DNA of 64,000 bases from CAIMFV01 sp040757715. GTDB taxonomy: Bacteria; Pseudomonadota; Alphaproteobacteria; Caulobacterales; Caulobacteraceae. The notes under the pieces were generated by a model, which saw only the letters and a program-made list of their open reading frames with translations, had not been told where the DNA came from and did no database searches. A program made the translations under genes and the position numbers. Below, piece by piece: positions 17,554-25,418 of this stretch (its first letter is position 1; the number at the start of each line of letters is the position of its first letter). The DNA is taken from assembly GCA_040757715.1 (NCBI GenBank), contig JBFLWS010000006.1, positions 141,771 through 205,770 of the forward strand, given 5' to 3'.

Positions 17554-18732
17554 GTGCGCCCCGATCTGAGACATCTCGATCTGACAGGTAAGGTCATCTT
17601 GCAGGTGATCCCCGCCCTCGACACCGGGGGCGCGGAGCAGACCACGCTGGATGTGGCCGAGGCGGTGGTGAAGGCCGGCGGCCGGGCCCTGGTCGCCTCC
17701 CGTGGCGGCCGCATGAACGAGCAGCTCAAGGCCAGGGGCGGCGAGCTGATCCCCCTGCCCCTGCATTCCAAGGCCCCGGGCGATCTGATCTTCTGCGCCC
17801 GCCAGCTGCTTCAGGCCATCCGCCGCCACAAGGTCAGCCTGGTGCATGTGCGCTCGCGCGCGCCGGCCTACCCGGCTTTCTGGGCGGCTCGCCGCGCCCA
17901 CGTGCCGATGCTGGCCACCTATCACGGGGTCTATAACGCCCGCTCGCCGCTGAAGCGCTGGTACAATTCGATCATGACCCGCGGCGATCTGACCATCGCC
18001 AATTCCGACTACACCCGCGCCCACGTGCTGGCCGAGCATGGAACCACCCCCGAGCGAGTGATCAGCATCCCGCGCGGCGTCGATCTCACGCGCTTCACGC
18101 CGGAGCTGGTGTCGCCCGGGCGCGTGGCCCTGCTGCGCCGCAAGTGGGCGCTGGAGAACGATCCCCGCCCCGTGGCTCTCCTCGCCGGCCGCCTCACCCG
18201 CTGGAAGGGCCAGACCCTGGCCATTGAGGCCCTGGGCCGGCTGAAGGCGCAAGGTCGCGACGATCTCATTCTGGTGCTGGCCGGGGATGATCAGGGCCGC
18301 GGCGAATACTCCGCCGAGCTCCACCGCCTGACCCGTGATTTGGGCGTGGCGGATCAGGTGCGCTTCGCCGGCCATGTGGCCGACATGCCTGCCGCCTATC
18401 TCGCCGCCGACTTCGCCCTCGCTCCGTCGCTGGAGCCCGAAGCCTTCGGCCGCACCGCCGTAGAGCCGCAGGTGATGGGGCGCCTGGTGCTGGCCGCCAA
18501 CCATGGCGCGGCCACGGAGACGGTGATCGACGGCGAGACCGGCTTCCTTCTGCCGCCCGGCGATGTGGGGGCCTGGGCCGAAGGGCTGAAACGCGCCCTC
18601 GATCTCACGCCAGAAGACCGCGCGGCCATGACCGCCGCCGCCGCTGAGCGTTCCCGCCGGCTCTATTCGCTCGAGGCCATGACCGAGGCGACGCTGGCCG
18701 TGTACCAGCGGCTGCTCTCCGGCGCGGCCTGA
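17554..18732 (+). CDS. Glycosyltransferase family 4
   Basis: GT-B glycosyltransferase of 392 residues that transfers a sugar from a nucleotide-sugar donor, probably in LPS or capsule assembly. The N-terminus is LQVIPALDTGGAEQTTLDVA, with the glycine-rich acceptor loop. The donor half has VALLAGRLTRWKGQTLAIEAL and the E-x7-E signature EPEAFGRTAVE. There is no ATG near the true N-terminus: the GTG at 17554 (VRPDLRHLDLTGKV) is the best start, with a CTG just after the DUF1134 stop as an alternative. The next gene, a GT9 heptosyltransferase, begins 4 nt after the stop, so the two form an envelope-glycan operon. Confidence 0.9.
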   Translation: MRPDLRHLDLTGKVILQVIPALDTGGAEQTTLDVAEAVVKAGGRALVASRGGRMNEQLKARGGELIPLPLHSKAPGDLIFCARQLLQAIRRHKVSLVHVRSRAPAYPAFWAARRAHVPMLATYHGVYNARSPLKRWYNSIMTRGDLTIANSDYTRAHVLAEHGTTPERVISIPRGVDLTRFTPELVSPGRVALLRRKWALENDPRPVALLAGRLTRWKGQTLAIEALGRLKAQGRDDLILVLAGDDQGRGEYSAELHRLTRDLGVADQVRFAGHVADMPAAYLAADFALAPSLEPEAFGRTAVEPQVMGRLVLAANHGAATETVIDGETGFLLPPGDVGAWAEGLKRALDLTPEDRAAMTAAAAERSRRLYSLEAMTEATLAVYQRLLSGAA

Positions 18733-18736
18733 ACCC

Positions 18737-19696
18737 ATGCTCATCCTCGTCATCAAGCTCGCCGCCCTGGGCGACATGGTGCAGTCCTTCCCCTCGTTTC
18801 GGCGCATCCGCGCGGCGCATCCGGAGGCGGAGTTGCACCTCCTCACCACGCCTCCGTTTGTCAGCCTCGCCAAGGCCTCAGGCCTGTTCGACCGCATCGA
18901 CGGCGACGGCCGCCCGCGCACGCTTCTGGAGCATCTGAAGCTGTTCGCCCGCCTGCGCCGCGAACGCTATGACCGGGTCTATGACCTCCAGACCTCCGAG
19001 CGGTCCTCGAGCTACTTCTACGCCCTGTGGCCGCGCCGGCCGGACTGGTCCGGCATCGCCAAGGGGTGCAGCCTGCCGCACGCCAACCCGAAGCGCGACT
19101 TCATGCACACCCTGGAGCGCGAGGCCGAGCAGCTGAAGTTCGCCGGGCTCTGGCCCGACGCCCCCACGGCCCCCGGAACCGCCCCGCCGCCAGACCTCTC
19201 CTTCATGTTCGCCGTGCCGCGCGCGGACCAGCAGCCGGCCGCCTTTGGCCTGTCATCCCCCTACGCCCTCCTTGTGCCTGGCGCCTCGCCGCTGCGGCCG
19301 CTGAAACGCTGGCCGGCTGAGCGCTACGGCGCCCTTGCCCGCGACCTCGCGGCGGCCGGCATGCAGGTCGCCGTCGTCGGAGGTCCAGGCGAGGCGGCCA
19401 TCGCCGAGCAAATCCAGCAGCTTGCACCGCAAACCCGCAGCCTGTGCGGGTGTACCGACTTCGCGCAGGTTGCGGCGCTCGGGGCTCAGGCGGCGCTGTG
19501 CGTGGGCAACGACACCGGCCCCACCCACCTCATCGCGGCGACCGGCGCCCCCACCCTCGTCCTGTTCGGCGAGGACTCCGATCCGGCCCTCTGCGCCCCT
19601 CGCGGCGCGCGTGTGCGCGTACTGCAACGCGACCCCCTGGCCACACTCGAGCCAGAGACCGTGTTGAAAGAGTCGCAAGCCCTGACCATCGCTTGA
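18737..19696 (+). CDS. Glycosyltransferase family 9 (heptosyltransferase-like)
   Basis: ADP-heptose:LPS heptosyltransferase-like GT-B enzyme, 319 residues. It begins MLILVIKLAALGDMVQSFPSF, the family N-terminus with the catalytic-loop Asp, and has VPGASPLRPLKRWPAERY and the C-terminal GNDTGPTHLIAATGAPTLVLFG, which binds the donor. It likely adds a sugar to the lipid A core or a related acceptor on the cytoplasmic face. It is coupled to the upstream GT4 gene with a 4-nt gap. The infC promoter begins about 50 bp downstream. The exact donor and acceptor cannot be decided here. Confidence 0.92.
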   Translation: MLILVIKLAALGDMVQSFPSFRRIRAAHPEAELHLLTTPPFVSLAKASGLFDRIDGDGRPRTLLEHLKLFARLRRERYDRVYDLQTSERSSSYFYALWPRRPDWSGIAKGCSLPHANPKRDFMHTLEREAEQLKFAGLWPDAPTAPGTAPPPDLSFMFAVPRADQQPAAFGLSSPYALLVPGASPLRPLKRWPAERYGALARDLAAAGMQVAVVGGPGEAAIAEQIQQLAPQTRSLCGCTDFAQVAALGAQAALCVGNDTGPTHLIAATGAPTLVLFGEDSDPALCAPRGARVRVLQRDPLATLEPETVLKESQALTIA

Positions 19697-19748
19697 AAAA
19701 AGCCCATTTTCCTGCGATCTTTTGGGATTGTGGGTGGGTTGTGACTCG

Positions 19749-19772
19749 TTGTTGAGACAACGGCGCTAAATC
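19749..19772 (+). promoter_or_regulatory. Probable infC promoter (Caulobacter housekeeping type)
   Basis: TTGTTG at 19749-19754 and GCTAAATC at 19765-19772 with a 10-bp spacer resemble the Caulobacter vegetative consensus (minus-10 GCTANAWC, spacer 10-14). This would give a leader of about 25-30 nt before the infC start. Confidence 0.45.
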
Positions 19773-19807
19773 CCCCGCATCCCAGCCACTGATAGGAGAC
19801 CGCCGCT

Positions 19808-20341
19808 ATTCGCCGCCCGATGCAAACACCGCCGACCAAGGATGGCCCGCGGATCAATGAGGATATCCGCGTTCCGCGAGTGTTGTTGATCGACCAGAAC
19901 GGCGAGAAGCAGGGGGTCATGCCCACCTCCGCCGCCTTGGAAGCCGCCGAGGAGGCGGGGCTCGATCTTGTGGAAGTGTCGCCCAACTCCGATCCGCCCG
20001 TTTGCAAGATTCTGGACTTTGGCAAGTACAAGTTCCAGGAGCAAAAGAAGAAGAACGAGGCGCGCAAGCGGCAGAAGGTCGTCGAAATCAAAGAGATCAA
20101 GCTGCGACCCAATATCGACGTCCATGACTATGAGGTGAAGGCCAAGGCCATGCGCCGCTTCTTTGAAGAGGGCGACAAGGTGAAGGTGACGCTGCGCTTC
20201 CGCGGCCGCGAACTGGCCCACCCCGAACTTGGCATGAAGCTGCTGCAGCAGGTGAAGGCCGACTTCGAAGAGGCGGCCAAGGTCGAATACGAGCCGCGCA
20301 TGGAAGGCAAGCAGATGATCATGATCCTCGCGCCTCGCTAA
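19808..20341 (+). CDS. infC: Translation initiation factor IF-3 with an ATT start
   Basis: IF-3 binds the 30S subunit and checks start codons. The product contains GPRINEDIRVPRVLLIDQNG, the linker rich in Lys/Arg (KYKFQEQKKKNEARKRQK) and the C-domain IKEIKLRPNIDVHDYEVK. The first ATG (19820) is 21 nt from the only Shine-Dalgarno (AGGAG, 19794-19798), but an in-frame ATT at 19808 is 9 nt from it, the correct distance. IF-3 genes are known for AUU starts used in autoregulation, so the gene is annotated from ATT as (M)RRPMQTPPTKD, 177 residues. If the ATG is used instead, the protein is 173 residues. The stop codon overlaps a palindromic repeat. Confidence 0.93.
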   Translation: MRRPMQTPPTKDGPRINEDIRVPRVLLIDQNGEKQGVMPTSAALEAAEEAGLDLVEVSPNSDPPVCKILDFGKYKFQEQKKKNEARKRQKVVEIKEIKLRPNIDVHDYEVKAKAMRRFFEEGDKVKVTLRFRGRELAHPELGMKLLQQVKADFEEAAKVEYEPRMEGKQMIMILAPR

Positions 20342-20389
20342 GCGGGTCCGAGGAAAAGTGGGAACCGATTTTCCGCCCGCGGACCCGCT
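20341..20389. repeat. Palindromic repeat family A, copy 1
   Basis: A 49-bp palindromic element: AGCGGGTCCG at 20341-20350 pairs with CGGACCCGCT at 20380-20389, and an inner GGAAAA/TTTTCC pair encloses a GTGGGAACCG loop region. Its first base is the last A of the infC TAA stop. A near-identical copy sits at 39412, in the same relation to the tdh stop. It may act as the infC transcript end, though no T run follows. Confidence 0.85.
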
Positions 20390-20449
20390 CAATAAAGATC
20401 ACTTCCCCATCACACAGTTGCGCCGGGCCCCGTTTTGCCTTAAACGACC

Positions 20450-20530
20450 CGGCTCTTCCGGAGCCGCCTGGCCAAAGGCATGCCATGGCGGCTCGTCACG
20501 CTGAAAAGAAGGACGGGCCTTCGGGTCCGT
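20450..20530 (+). promoter_or_regulatory. rpmI-rplT leader with alternative hairpins
   Basis: CGGCTC (20450-20455) can pair with GAGCCG (20461-20466), but GAGCCGCC (20461-20468) can also pair with GGCGGCTC (20487-20494), so the two helices exclude each other. A third hairpin with a TTCG tetraloop (20513-20530) lies between the Shine-Dalgarno and the rpmI start. Leaders of L35-L20 operons are known L20-controlled switches in other bacteria; an analogous role is inferred here. Confidence 0.45.
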
Positions 20531-20537
20531 GAGCCAA

Positions 20538-20735
20538 ATGCCGAAGTTGAAGACCAAGTCGGGCGCCAAGAAGCGCTTCAAGATCACGGCTACGGGCAAG
20601 GTGAAGGCTGGCGTCGCCGGCAAGCGCCACCGCCTGATCAGCCACAACGGCAAGTACATCCGCTCCAACCGGGGCACCAAGGTGATGACGGACTCTGACG
20701 CCAAGTCGATCAAGTCCTGGCTGCCGTACGGCTGA
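20538..20735 (+). CDS. rpmI: 50S ribosomal protein L35
   Basis: Ribosomal protein L35, 65 residues, starting MPKLKTKSGAKKRFKITATG and ending SIKSWLPYG, strongly basic as expected. ATG 20538 gives the family N-terminus; an in-frame GTG at 20529 would add MSQ. The nearest Shine-Dalgarno (AAGAAGGA, ending 20513) is too far from the ATG in linear distance, but the hairpin 20513-20530 with a TTCG loop folds out the intervening bases. It is followed after about 38 nt by rplT in the conserved infC-rpmI-rplT order. Confidence 0.97.
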   Translation: MPKLKTKSGAKKRFKITATGKVKAGVAGKRHRLISHNGKYIRSNRGTKVMTDSDAKSIKSWLPYG

Positions 20736-20773
20736 TTTCTCAAACATTCCAACGATCTTGAAGGTGAACTGAT

Positions 20774-21130
20774 ATGGCTCGCGTCAAGCGCGGCGTCACC
20801 GCCCACGCCAAGCACAAAAAGGTTCTTGAAAAGGCCAAAGGCTTTTACGGCCGCCGCAAGAACACCATCCGCACCGCCAAGGCCGCCGTCGACAAGGCCG
20901 GCCAGTATTCCTATCGCGACCGCAAGGTGCGCAAGCGCAGCTTCCGCGCCCTGTGGATTCAGCGCATCAACGCCGCGGCGCGCCTGGAAGGCTTTACCTA
21001 CTCCCAGTTTATTCACGGCCTGGACGTGGCTGGGATCGACATGGACCGCAAGGTGTTGGCCGATGTGGCCGGCGCCGATCCCGTTGCGTTCAAGGCCATC
21101 GCCGACAAGGTGCGCGCCGCCCTGGCCTAA
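20774..21130 (+). CDS. rplT: 50S ribosomal protein L20
   Basis: Ribosomal protein L20, 118 residues: MARVKRGVTAHAKHKKVLEK at the N-terminus, then AKGFYGRRKNTIRTAKAAV and RDRKVRKRSFRALWIQRINAA, all characteristic. It is needed early in 50S assembly and in many bacteria represses the rpmI-rplT operon by binding the leader RNA. The ribosome binding site GAAGGTGAA lies about 6 nt upstream. A mosaic of palindromic sequences separates it from pheS. Confidence 0.98.
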   Translation: MARVKRGVTAHAKHKKVLEKAKGFYGRRKNTIRTAKAAVDKAGQYSYRDRKVRKRSFRALWIQRINAAARLEGFTYSQFIHGLDVAGIDMDRKVLADVAGADPVAFKAIADKVRAALA

Positions 21131-21411
21131 GAGCCAATTTTATTGTCGTCATCCTCGGGCTCGGTCCGGGGATGACGGTCGGCGACTTCTCTATACCGAA
21201 CAATCCCGGCGGAAGCCGGGACCTAGGGCTGTCCAGCTTTCCGGCAAGCTCGCCAAAAAAGCCTGGGTCCTCGCCTTCGCGAGGATGAGCGGAATTAGAT
21301 ATTACCTCCGCGCCATGCGGAATACCGCCTGCCGCGCCGCTCTCGAAACCTGGCGGAGGAGCGCCTATAAGGCGCGTCTCCAAGGACGCCTCCAGTTCCT
21401 GCAGGATGACG
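21131..21411. repeat. Mosaic of short palindromes between rplT and pheS
   Basis: This 281-bp gap holds no gene. It contains a CGTCATCC...GGATGACG dyad (21150-21180), a CCCGGC-GGAA-GCCGGG hairpin (about 21204-21220) and a CCTCGC-CTTC-GCGAGG hairpin (about 21270-21285), a pattern common in dispersed alphaproteobacterial repeats. It could serve as an rplT terminator or as mRNA-stabilising structure. The last bases hold the pheS ribosome binding site (AGGA, 21403-21406). Confidence 0.5.
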
Positions 21412-22485
21412 ATGACGGATCTCGCTTCCCTCGAAACCACGCTACTTGCCGACATCGCCGCGGCCGCCGACCTCGCGTCGCTGGACGCGATCCGCGTCGC
21501 CCAGCTGGGCAAGACCGGGGCCATCTCGGGGCTTTTGAAGTCCCTCGGGGCCATGAGCCCGGAGGCGCGCAAGGAAGAAGGCCCCAAGATCAACGGCCTG
21601 CGCGATCGGGTTCAGTCCGCCCTCGCCGCCCGCAAGGAGCACCTGGAAGCTGAGGCTCTCAACGCCCGCCTCGCTTCCGAGAAGCTCGACCTCACCCTCC
21701 CCGCCCCGCCCCGGCGCAAGGGCTCGGTGCACCCGACCCTGCAGGTGATGGACGAGATGATCGCCATCTTCGCCGACATGGGCTTCTCGGTGGCCGAAGG
21801 TCCGGACATCGAGGACGACTTCCACAACTTCACCGCCCTCAACTTCCCGCCCAAGCACCCGGCGCGGGAGATGCACGACACCTTCTTCTTCCAGCCCAAT
21901 GAGGCCGGGGAGCGCAAGCTGCTGCGCACGCACACCTCGCCGGTGCAGGTGCGCACCATGCTGAGCCAAAAGCCGCCCATCCGCATCATCTCGCCGGGGC
22001 GCACCTATCGCTGCGACAGCGACCAGACCCACACCCCCATGTTCCACCAAATCGAGGGCCTGGTCATCGACAAGGCCATCCACATGGGACACCTGAAGTG
22101 GACGCTGGCCACCTTCGTGGCGCGCTTCTTCGAGACCGAGAGCGTGGGCATGCGGTTTCGGCCGCACCACTTCCCCTTCACCGAGCCCTCGGCCGAAGTG
22201 GACATCCAGTGCGATCGCTCCGGCGGCGAGCTGAAGATCGGCCAGGGCGCCGACTGGCTGGAGATCCTCGGCTCCGGCATGGTGCACCCCAATGTGCTGC
22301 GCAATTGCGGCATCGATCCGGACGAGTACCAGGGCTTCGCCTTCGGCATGGGCGTGGATCGCCTGGCCATGCTGAAATACGGCGTGCCGGACCTGCGCGA
22401 CATGTTCGGCTCGGACGTGCGCTGGCTCGCCCACTACGGCTTTTCCGCCTTCGCCGCCCCCAATCCCGCCAGTGGCCTGAGCTGA
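21412..22485 (+). CDS. pheS: Phenylalanyl-tRNA synthetase alpha subunit
   Basis: Catalytic alpha chain of the tetrameric PheRS that charges tRNA-Phe, 357 residues. The N-terminal coiled coil is followed by the class II core: motif 1 around HPTLQVMDEMIAIFADMGF, motif 2 GRTYRCDSDQTHTPMFHQIEG, and motif 3 GMGVDRLAMLKYGV. ATG 21412 fits the AGGA site better than the ATG at 21406, which overlaps it; the difference is two residues. It is followed after 7 nt by a GNAT gene and then pheT, so pheST are separated by one gene but are still one transcription unit. Confidence 0.97.
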   Translation: MTDLASLETTLLADIAAAADLASLDAIRVAQLGKTGAISGLLKSLGAMSPEARKEEGPKINGLRDRVQSALAARKEHLEAEALNARLASEKLDLTLPAPPRRKGSVHPTLQVMDEMIAIFADMGFSVAEGPDIEDDFHNFTALNFPPKHPAREMHDTFFFQPNEAGERKLLRTHTSPVQVRTMLSQKPPIRIISPGRTYRCDSDQTHTPMFHQIEGLVIDKAIHMGHLKWTLATFVARFFETESVGMRFRPHHFPFTEPSAEVDIQCDRSGGELKIGQGADWLEILGSGMVHPNVLRNCGIDPDEYQGFAFGMGVDRLAMLKYGVPDLRDMFGSDVRWLAHYGFSAFAAPNPASGLS

Positions 22486-22492
22486 GGGGCCC

Positions 22493-23029
22493 ATGTCCCG
22501 CATCCTCACCCGCCCCTATGACGAGCGGGACCGCACGGCGGTGCTCGCCCTGTTCGACCAGAACCGGCCGGAGTTCTTCTCGGCCGAGGAGCGCGACTGG
22601 CTGGAAGAGACGCTGGAAGCGCCCGACGGTCCGCTGTTCGTCGTAGAGGTGGACGGCGAGGTCGCGGCCTTCGGCGGCTATGAGCTCCTGGAGCACTACA
22701 ACCGCGCCCTCATCGTCTGGGGCATGGCCGCCCGCGCCCGCCACGGCCAGGGGCTCGGCAGGGTCCTCTTGCTAGAGCGCCTCGCCCGCATCGCCCGCGA
22801 GACCCCGGCCACGCGCTGGGTGGTGGTGGACACCTCCCCCGCCTCCGCGCCCTTCTTTGAGAAGAACGGGTTCGAGACCGTCGCCGTGTGGCCGCAGGGC
22901 TATCGCGACGGCGAGACGCTGCACGAGCTGCGTCTCGATCTCGCGATAGCCCTGCCCATCGACACCCTCGACGCCCGCCTCGCCGCGGCCCGCCAACACG
23001 CCGAAGCCCAGCTCGGAGCTGCCCCATGA
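22493..23029 (+). CDS. GNAT family N-acetyltransferase between pheS and pheT
   Basis: GNAT acetyltransferase of 178 residues. It begins MSRILTRPYDERDRTAVLALF, and motif A is ARARHGQGLGRVLLLERLARIA, the acetyl-CoA pyrophosphate loop (R-x-G-x-G-x-G-type, here R-H-G-Q-G-L-G); DTSPASAPFFEKNGFE is the usual motif B. The substrate is unknown. It starts 7 nt after pheS, and its stop overlaps the pheT start (ATGA), so its expression is tied to PheRS synthesis. Modification of a translation component or detoxification of an amino-acid analogue are guesses only. Confidence 0.9.
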   Translation: MSRILTRPYDERDRTAVLALFDQNRPEFFSAEERDWLEETLEAPDGPLFVVEVDGEVAAFGGYELLEHYNRALIVWGMAARARHGQGLGRVLLLERLARIARETPATRWVVVDTSPASAPFFEKNGFETVAVWPQGYRDGETLHELRLDLAIALPIDTLDARLAAARQHAEAQLGAAP

Positions 23030-25416
23030 AGTTCACCCTCTCCTGGCTCAAGGAGCACCTTGAGACCGAGGCCAGCATCGCCGCCATCGCCGAGGCCATG
23101 ACCATGGCCGGGCTCGAGGTGGAGCACGTGGACGATCCGGCGGTGAAGCTCGCCCCCTTCTCGGTGGCCAAGATCCGCGAGGCCGTGCAGCACCCCAACG
23201 CCGACCGCCTGCGGGTCTGTCAGGTGGAGACGCGGGACGGTATGAAGGAGATCGTCTGCGGCGCCCCCAACGCTCGCGCGGGGCTCACCACCATCTACGC
23301 TCCCATCGGCGCCTATGTGCCGGGCCTCGGCGTCACCCTGGTGGAGAAGCCGGTGCGCGGCGTGGTGTCCAACGGCATGCTCTGCTCGGCCAAGGAGCTG
23401 GAGGTTTCCGAGGAGAGCGACGGCATCCTTGAGCTTTCCGACCAGTTCGCCGTGGGCGCCACCGCGGCCCAGGTGTTCGGCCTTGAGCCGGTGATCGACT
23501 TCGAGGTCACCCCCAACCGCCCTGACTGGCTGGGCGTCGTCGGCATCGCCCGCGACCTCGCCGCAGCCGGGCTCGGCAAGCTGAAGACCCCGCCTGTGAC
23601 CCCCGTGGCGGGCCAGTTCCCCTGCCCCATCGACATTCGCATCGAGGCGCCCGAGGCCTGCCCGGTGTTCGCCGGCCGCCTCATCCGCGGGGTGAAGAAC
23701 GGCCCCTCCCCCGCCTGGCTGCAACAGAAGCTCGCCGCCATCGGCCTGCGCTCCATCAACGCCCTGGTGGATGTCACCAACCTCCTCTCCTATGACCGGG
23801 CCCGGCCGCTGCACGTCTATGACGCCGACAAGCTGGCCGGCGTGTTCGTCGCCGCGCGCCTTGGCCGCGAAGGCGAGAGCTTCCTCGCCCTCGACGGCAA
23901 GAGCTATGAGGTCGCCCCGCACCACTGCGTCATCGCCGACGCCCGGGGCGTCTTGGGCTTCGGCGGGGTCATGGGCGGCGAGGACAGCGGCTGTTCCGAG
24001 GCCACCGTGAACGTGTTCGTGGAGGCGGCCTATTTCGACCCCATCCGCACCGCCCAGACCGGCCGCGACACCGGCATCACCTCCGACGCCCAGTACCGCT
24101 TCGCCCGCGGCGTCGACACCGGCTTCATCACGCCGGGGCTGGAGCTGGCCACGGCGCTGATCCTTCAGCTCTGCGGCGGCGAGCCGTCCGAGATCAAGGT
24201 CGCGGGCGAGATCCCCGCCCCGCCGCCGGCCTTCGCCTTCGACCCGACCTATGTCGAGCGCCTGTCCGGCCTTTCCATTCCGCGCGAGCAGAGCCTGTCC
24301 ATCCTGGCCGACCTTGGCTTTGAGGTCGCGGGCGCGGGCGACCGGCTCACCGTCCAGCCCCCCACCTGGCGCCGGGACGCCGAAGGGCCTGCCGACCTCG
24401 TGGAAGAAGTGGCGCGCATCGCCGGCTTCGCCGCCCTGCCCTCCACCCCCCTGCCGGCGGTGGAGCCGCAGCCGGGCGGGGTGCTCAATCCTCGCCAAGC
24501 GCGCGTGCGCATCGCCCGCCGAGCCCTCGCCGCCGCCGGTTTCGCCGAGACCGTGGGCTGGAGCTTCACCTCTCGTCGCAACGCTACGCTATTCGACGGC
24601 GGGGCCGAGGCGCTGGTGCTGGCCAACCCCATCGCCGCCGAGCTCGACTGCATGCGCCCCTCGGCTCTGCCCGGCCTGATCGAGGCGGTGGGCCGCAACG
24701 CCGCCCGCGGCTTTCCCGACTGCGCCCTCTTTGAGATCGGTCCGGTGTTCGGCGGTGATGAGCCGAAAGACCAGCGCACCACGGTGACCGCCGTGCTCGC
24801 CCCCCGCCCGCCCCGGCGCTGGGACGGCGGCGCGGCCGACGACCTCTTCACCCTGAAGGGCGTGTTGCTGGCTCTGCTGGAAGAGCTGGGCGCGCCGGTG
24901 GCCTCCTTGCAGACCGTGCAGGGCGCGTCGCCCGCGTGGTGGCACCCGGCCCAATCGGCGCGGCTTCAGCTCGGCCCCAAGGCGGTAATGGCCGAATTCG
25001 GGGCCCTGCATCCCTCGACCCTGAAGGCCCTCGACGTCGCCGGCCCCATCTACGCCTTCGAGATCTGGCTCGAGGCCCTGCCTGAGCCGAAGAAGCGGGC
25101 CGTGAAGACCCGCCCGGCGCTGGGTCTCTCGCCCTTCATGCCGCTCACCCGCGACTTCGCCTTCGTGGTGGATGAGGCCCGGGCCGCCGGCGAGCTGGTG
25201 CGCGCGGCCCTCGCCGCCGACAAGAGCCTCATCGCCGGGGCGCGGGTGTTCGACGTCTATCGCGGAGCGGGCGTGCCTGAGGGCCAGAAGTCGGTGGCCG
25301 TGGAGGTGCAGATCCAGCCCCAGGACAAGACCCTGGCCGAGGCCGACATCGAGGCCCTGTCGTCGAAAATCATCGCCTCGGTGGAGAAGAACTGCGGCGG
25401 GCGGCTGCGGGCTTGA
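23026..25416 (+). CDS. pheT: Phenylalanyl-tRNA synthetase beta subunit
   Basis: Beta chain of PheRS, 796 residues. Domains in order: N-terminal MKFTLSWLKEHLETEASIAA, an EMAP-like tRNA-binding domain (NADRLRVCQVETRDG, VCGAPNARAG), the B3/B4 editing domain (GLRSINALVDVTNLLSYDR; VMGGEDSGCSE), B5, the catalytic-like core, and the C-terminal anticodon-binding FDX-ACB domain (FMPLTRDFAFVVDE). The ATG overlaps the GNAT stop by 4 nt. Its own stop (TGA 25414-25416) lies 2 nt before the ATG of the hydrolase gene. An upstream start at 22888 reads antisense-like sequence and is rejected. Confidence 0.97.
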   Translation: MKFTLSWLKEHLETEASIAAIAEAMTMAGLEVEHVDDPAVKLAPFSVAKIREAVQHPNADRLRVCQVETRDGMKEIVCGAPNARAGLTTIYAPIGAYVPGLGVTLVEKPVRGVVSNGMLCSAKELEVSEESDGILELSDQFAVGATAAQVFGLEPVIDFEVTPNRPDWLGVVGIARDLAAAGLGKLKTPPVTPVAGQFPCPIDIRIEAPEACPVFAGRLIRGVKNGPSPAWLQQKLAAIGLRSINALVDVTNLLSYDRARPLHVYDADKLAGVFVAARLGREGESFLALDGKSYEVAPHHCVIADARGVLGFGGVMGGEDSGCSEATVNVFVEAAYFDPIRTAQTGRDTGITSDAQYRFARGVDTGFITPGLELATALILQLCGGEPSEIKVAGEIPAPPPAFAFDPTYVERLSGLSIPREQSLSILADLGFEVAGAGDRLTVQPPTWRRDAEGPADLVEEVARIAGFAALPSTPLPAVEPQPGGVLNPRQARVRIARRALAAAGFAETVGWSFTSRRNATLFDGGAEALVLANPIAAELDCMRPSALPGLIEAVGRNAARGFPDCALFEIGPVFGGDEPKDQRTTVTAVLAPRPPRRWDGGAADDLFTLKGVLLALLEELGAPVASLQTVQGASPAWWHPAQSARLQLGPKAVMAEFGALHPSTLKALDVAGPIYAFEIWLEALPEPKKRAVKTRPALGLSPFMPLTRDFAFVVDEARAAGELVRAALAADKSLIAGARVFDVYRGAGVPEGQKSVAVEVQIQPQDKTLAEADIEALSSKIIASVEKNCGGRLRA

Positions 25417-25418
25417 GC

